From contig OX031056.1 in the NCBI GenBank assembly GCA_943736015.1, positions 68,537,277-68,601,276 of the forward strand: a stretch of 64,000 bases of DNA, in the 5' to 3' direction. A model generated the notes under the pieces. The model saw only the letters and a list, made by a program, of their open reading frames with translations, was not told the origin of the DNA and did no database searches. Below, piece by piece: positions 62,909 to 64,000 of this stretch. Position numbers and translations under genes: made by a program. The first letter of the stretch is position 1, and the number at the start of each line of letters is the position of its first letter. The DNA comes from Tridacna crocea. Its lineage: Eukaryota > Mollusca > Bivalvia > Cardiida > Cardiidae.

Positions 62909-63009
62909 GCCATATTTTATTTGTCGGCTGCAAACTGCTTTCAATTTGGATAAGAGTATAATATTGCCGTCTTGTAAAGGGCGACAGTGCTTTAGGAGTA
63001 GAACACCGA

Positions 63010-63309
63010 GCACCAGTAGCTCAGTCGGTAGCGTACAGGACTTTGGTACAGGGGGTTGATAGTTCGATCTCCGGCTCGGCCAATTTCTTTCCGGGGATTG
63101 ATGATAGTCATTGCGACAGGATTCATTCTGCTCTCACTGCTGATCGTTGTTTCGATGATGATGCGGGAAAGCAGCAGTGGTTTGAAAAAAAAAGAGCGTG
63201 CGGAGTACTGGAAAAAGAAACATCAGGAAAGTATGTGGATAGGTGCATTGACCACCGCGATATAACTAAAATAAAGTTGCAAAAGGCGTTAAACACGATG
63301 CAATCGATA
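63010..63309 (+). mobile_element. tRNA-derived SINE (type H)
   Basis: A box CAGTAGCTCAGTCGGTAGCG, B box AGTTCGATCTCCGG, body as at 32468, ending AACACGATGCAATCGATAAA. Provides the unoccupied CCGG site for the G insertion at 37615. Confidence 0.92.
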
Positions 63310-63316
63310 AATTATT

Positions 63317-63544
63317 TATCCATTTACCAAACAATCACTGGTTTTTACGACCCAGAGAAAGAAGTCTTCAGAAAACATTGTGTTTTTTTTTAATGCAGCA
63401 ACCAGCATTTTCTCCTTTTCGCAGAATGTTTTATACTCCTCTAAAGTCTAGTTTTAATTTTTGAGTCACATTTATTTTGTAGTCTGCAAATGCTTTCAAT
63501 TATGACAACTCTAAAACTTTGTCGTTTGGTAACTTCGGAGTTAA
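63317..63544 (+). mobile_element. Family A MITE, left stem replaced
   Basis: CATTTACCAAACAATCACTG, ACGACCCAGAGAAAGAAG, then a T-run in place of the left stem before AACCAGCATTTTCTCC. The right end is GTTTGGTAACTTCGGAGTTAA. Confidence 0.85.
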
Positions 63545-63821
63545 ATATCAAAGTAAGACAAGACCAACCTCGAATATTTTTAATGTTTAGTTTAGGCCCT
63601 AGATTTAGTCTTGTTTCTCTTTGTACAAAAGAAATCCTTTCGCTATCAACTATTTTCGTGCCTCAGTCCTTTTTACGGACTGAGAAAAAACATACAATTC
63701 CACAACGAATTGTGAAAACTCTTTGTCATAAATTAGAACAAAACAGCAGACAGTTTAGTTCAGAGACGTGACTGCACTATCTGATCTAGGTCATCAACAA
63801 TGATCTATGGCAAAAAAAAGA

Positions 63822-64000
63822 CAACTCGTTACAAAACGACAAATCCTGAGCATTTGTAGACGGCAAAATAGTTATGTCAAATTTTAAAATTTGTCGTTGA
63901 AAGGGTAAAAAATATTGTGGAAAAAGGAGAAAATACTGGTTACCAGCATTTTCTCCATTTTTTTCACATTATTTTCAAAAGGCTTCCAACTGAAGGTGCA
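63822..64000 (-). mobile_element. Family A MITE, inverted, cut by the window end
   Basis: ACTCGTTACAAAACGAC at the left, TATTGTGGAAAAAGGAG, apex CTGGTTACCAG, CAAAAGGCTTCCAACTG at the edge. Confidence 0.85.

Larger units (their letters stand above)
62199..62982 (+). mobile_element. Older family A copy split by two insertions
   Basis: Pieces: 62199-62229 (GTCTAAGGCAGAAGGATTTT), 62602-62679 (TTTTGAAAATTTTCTGG through the hairpin to AAAGTTCAATTGC) and 62909-62982 (TTTTATTTGTCGGCTGC to CTTGTAAAGGG). Read together they follow the family A order. Confidence 0.82.

Noticed and set aside
7311-63013. Recurrent peptide NIVGKGENAGNQHFLLFP in many frames
   Set aside because: It is the translation of the family A palindrome; being self-complementary, it appears on both strands of many copies. 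Not a protein family.

Overview
This is eukaryotic nuclear DNA, most likely from a bivalve mollusc. It is AT-rich, carries spliceosomal splice sites, has very little coding sequence, and is packed with short inverted-repeat transposons (MITEs), tRNA-derived SINEs and palindromic repeats of a style I associate with bivalve genomes. I cannot fix the genus from sequence alone. There are no operons, CRISPR arrays, phage genes or bacterial genes.

The one gene I recognise is on the minus strand. Two exons (6944-7034, then 167-820) join in frame. They encode the N-terminal ankyrin and TRP_2 region of a canonical TRP (TRPC-type) cation channel, including the His-x3-Cys-x-Cys-x2-Cys zinc motif. The channel pore exons lie to the left of the window. 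The 6.1 kb intron between the exons is full of MITEs, and the acceptor of the large exon has been tandemly duplicated. Everything to the right of 7034 is either further 5' intron or 5' flank of this gene, or intergenic DNA. A handful of short open frames there (2329-2780, 16416-16535, 29113-29346, 30070-30165, 39020-39238, 41123-41260, 52912-53202) are weak candidates only.

The dominant content is mobile. Family A is a TTAA-flanked, roughly 230 bp hairpin MITE with TTAACCC-type ends (piggyBac-like), present in about 37 copies plus fragments. Family B shares its hairpin stem but has another apex. Family C is a palindrome of about 80 bp at TA sites. Family D is a hairpin element carrying two CRE-like TGACGTCA sites. 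Family E is a palindrome built on a GATCAAGATCAGACTGCA core. Family F/F' comprises GC-rich palindromes with a shared apex. Family G is an array of alternating small palindromes flanked by 4-bp CCGG or CCTG duplications. Family J is a 550 bp TTAA element. Family K elements contain 156-bp or 167-bp tandem arrays. Family M is a hAT-like element of about 350 bp with exact 8-bp target duplications in all three copies. Family N is a TTAA element with long terminal repeats. Family Q is a 470 bp hairpin element. Family R is a short TIR element. There is also a 1.5 kb fold-back structure at 34219-35709.

Region by region: 0-7.5 kb holds the channel exons and intron with A copies. 7.8-22 kb is mixed G, F, J, K, B, Q, D and SINE insertions. 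22.7-23.7 kb is a head-to-tail chain of five hairpin MITEs sharing TTAA sites. 24-34 kb has tandem repeats, A, J, C, E and SINE copies. 34.2-35.7 kb is the fold-back. 36-44 kb includes G inside a SINE and a second MITE chain (42.6-44.1 kb). 44-57 kb has Q, K' and paired inverted A copies. 57-64 kb has three hAT-like M copies and a three-level nest (A, then M, then a younger A) whose order of insertion can be read directly. The most unusual material is the palindrome behaviour (arm covariation, stem or apex exchange) and family G.
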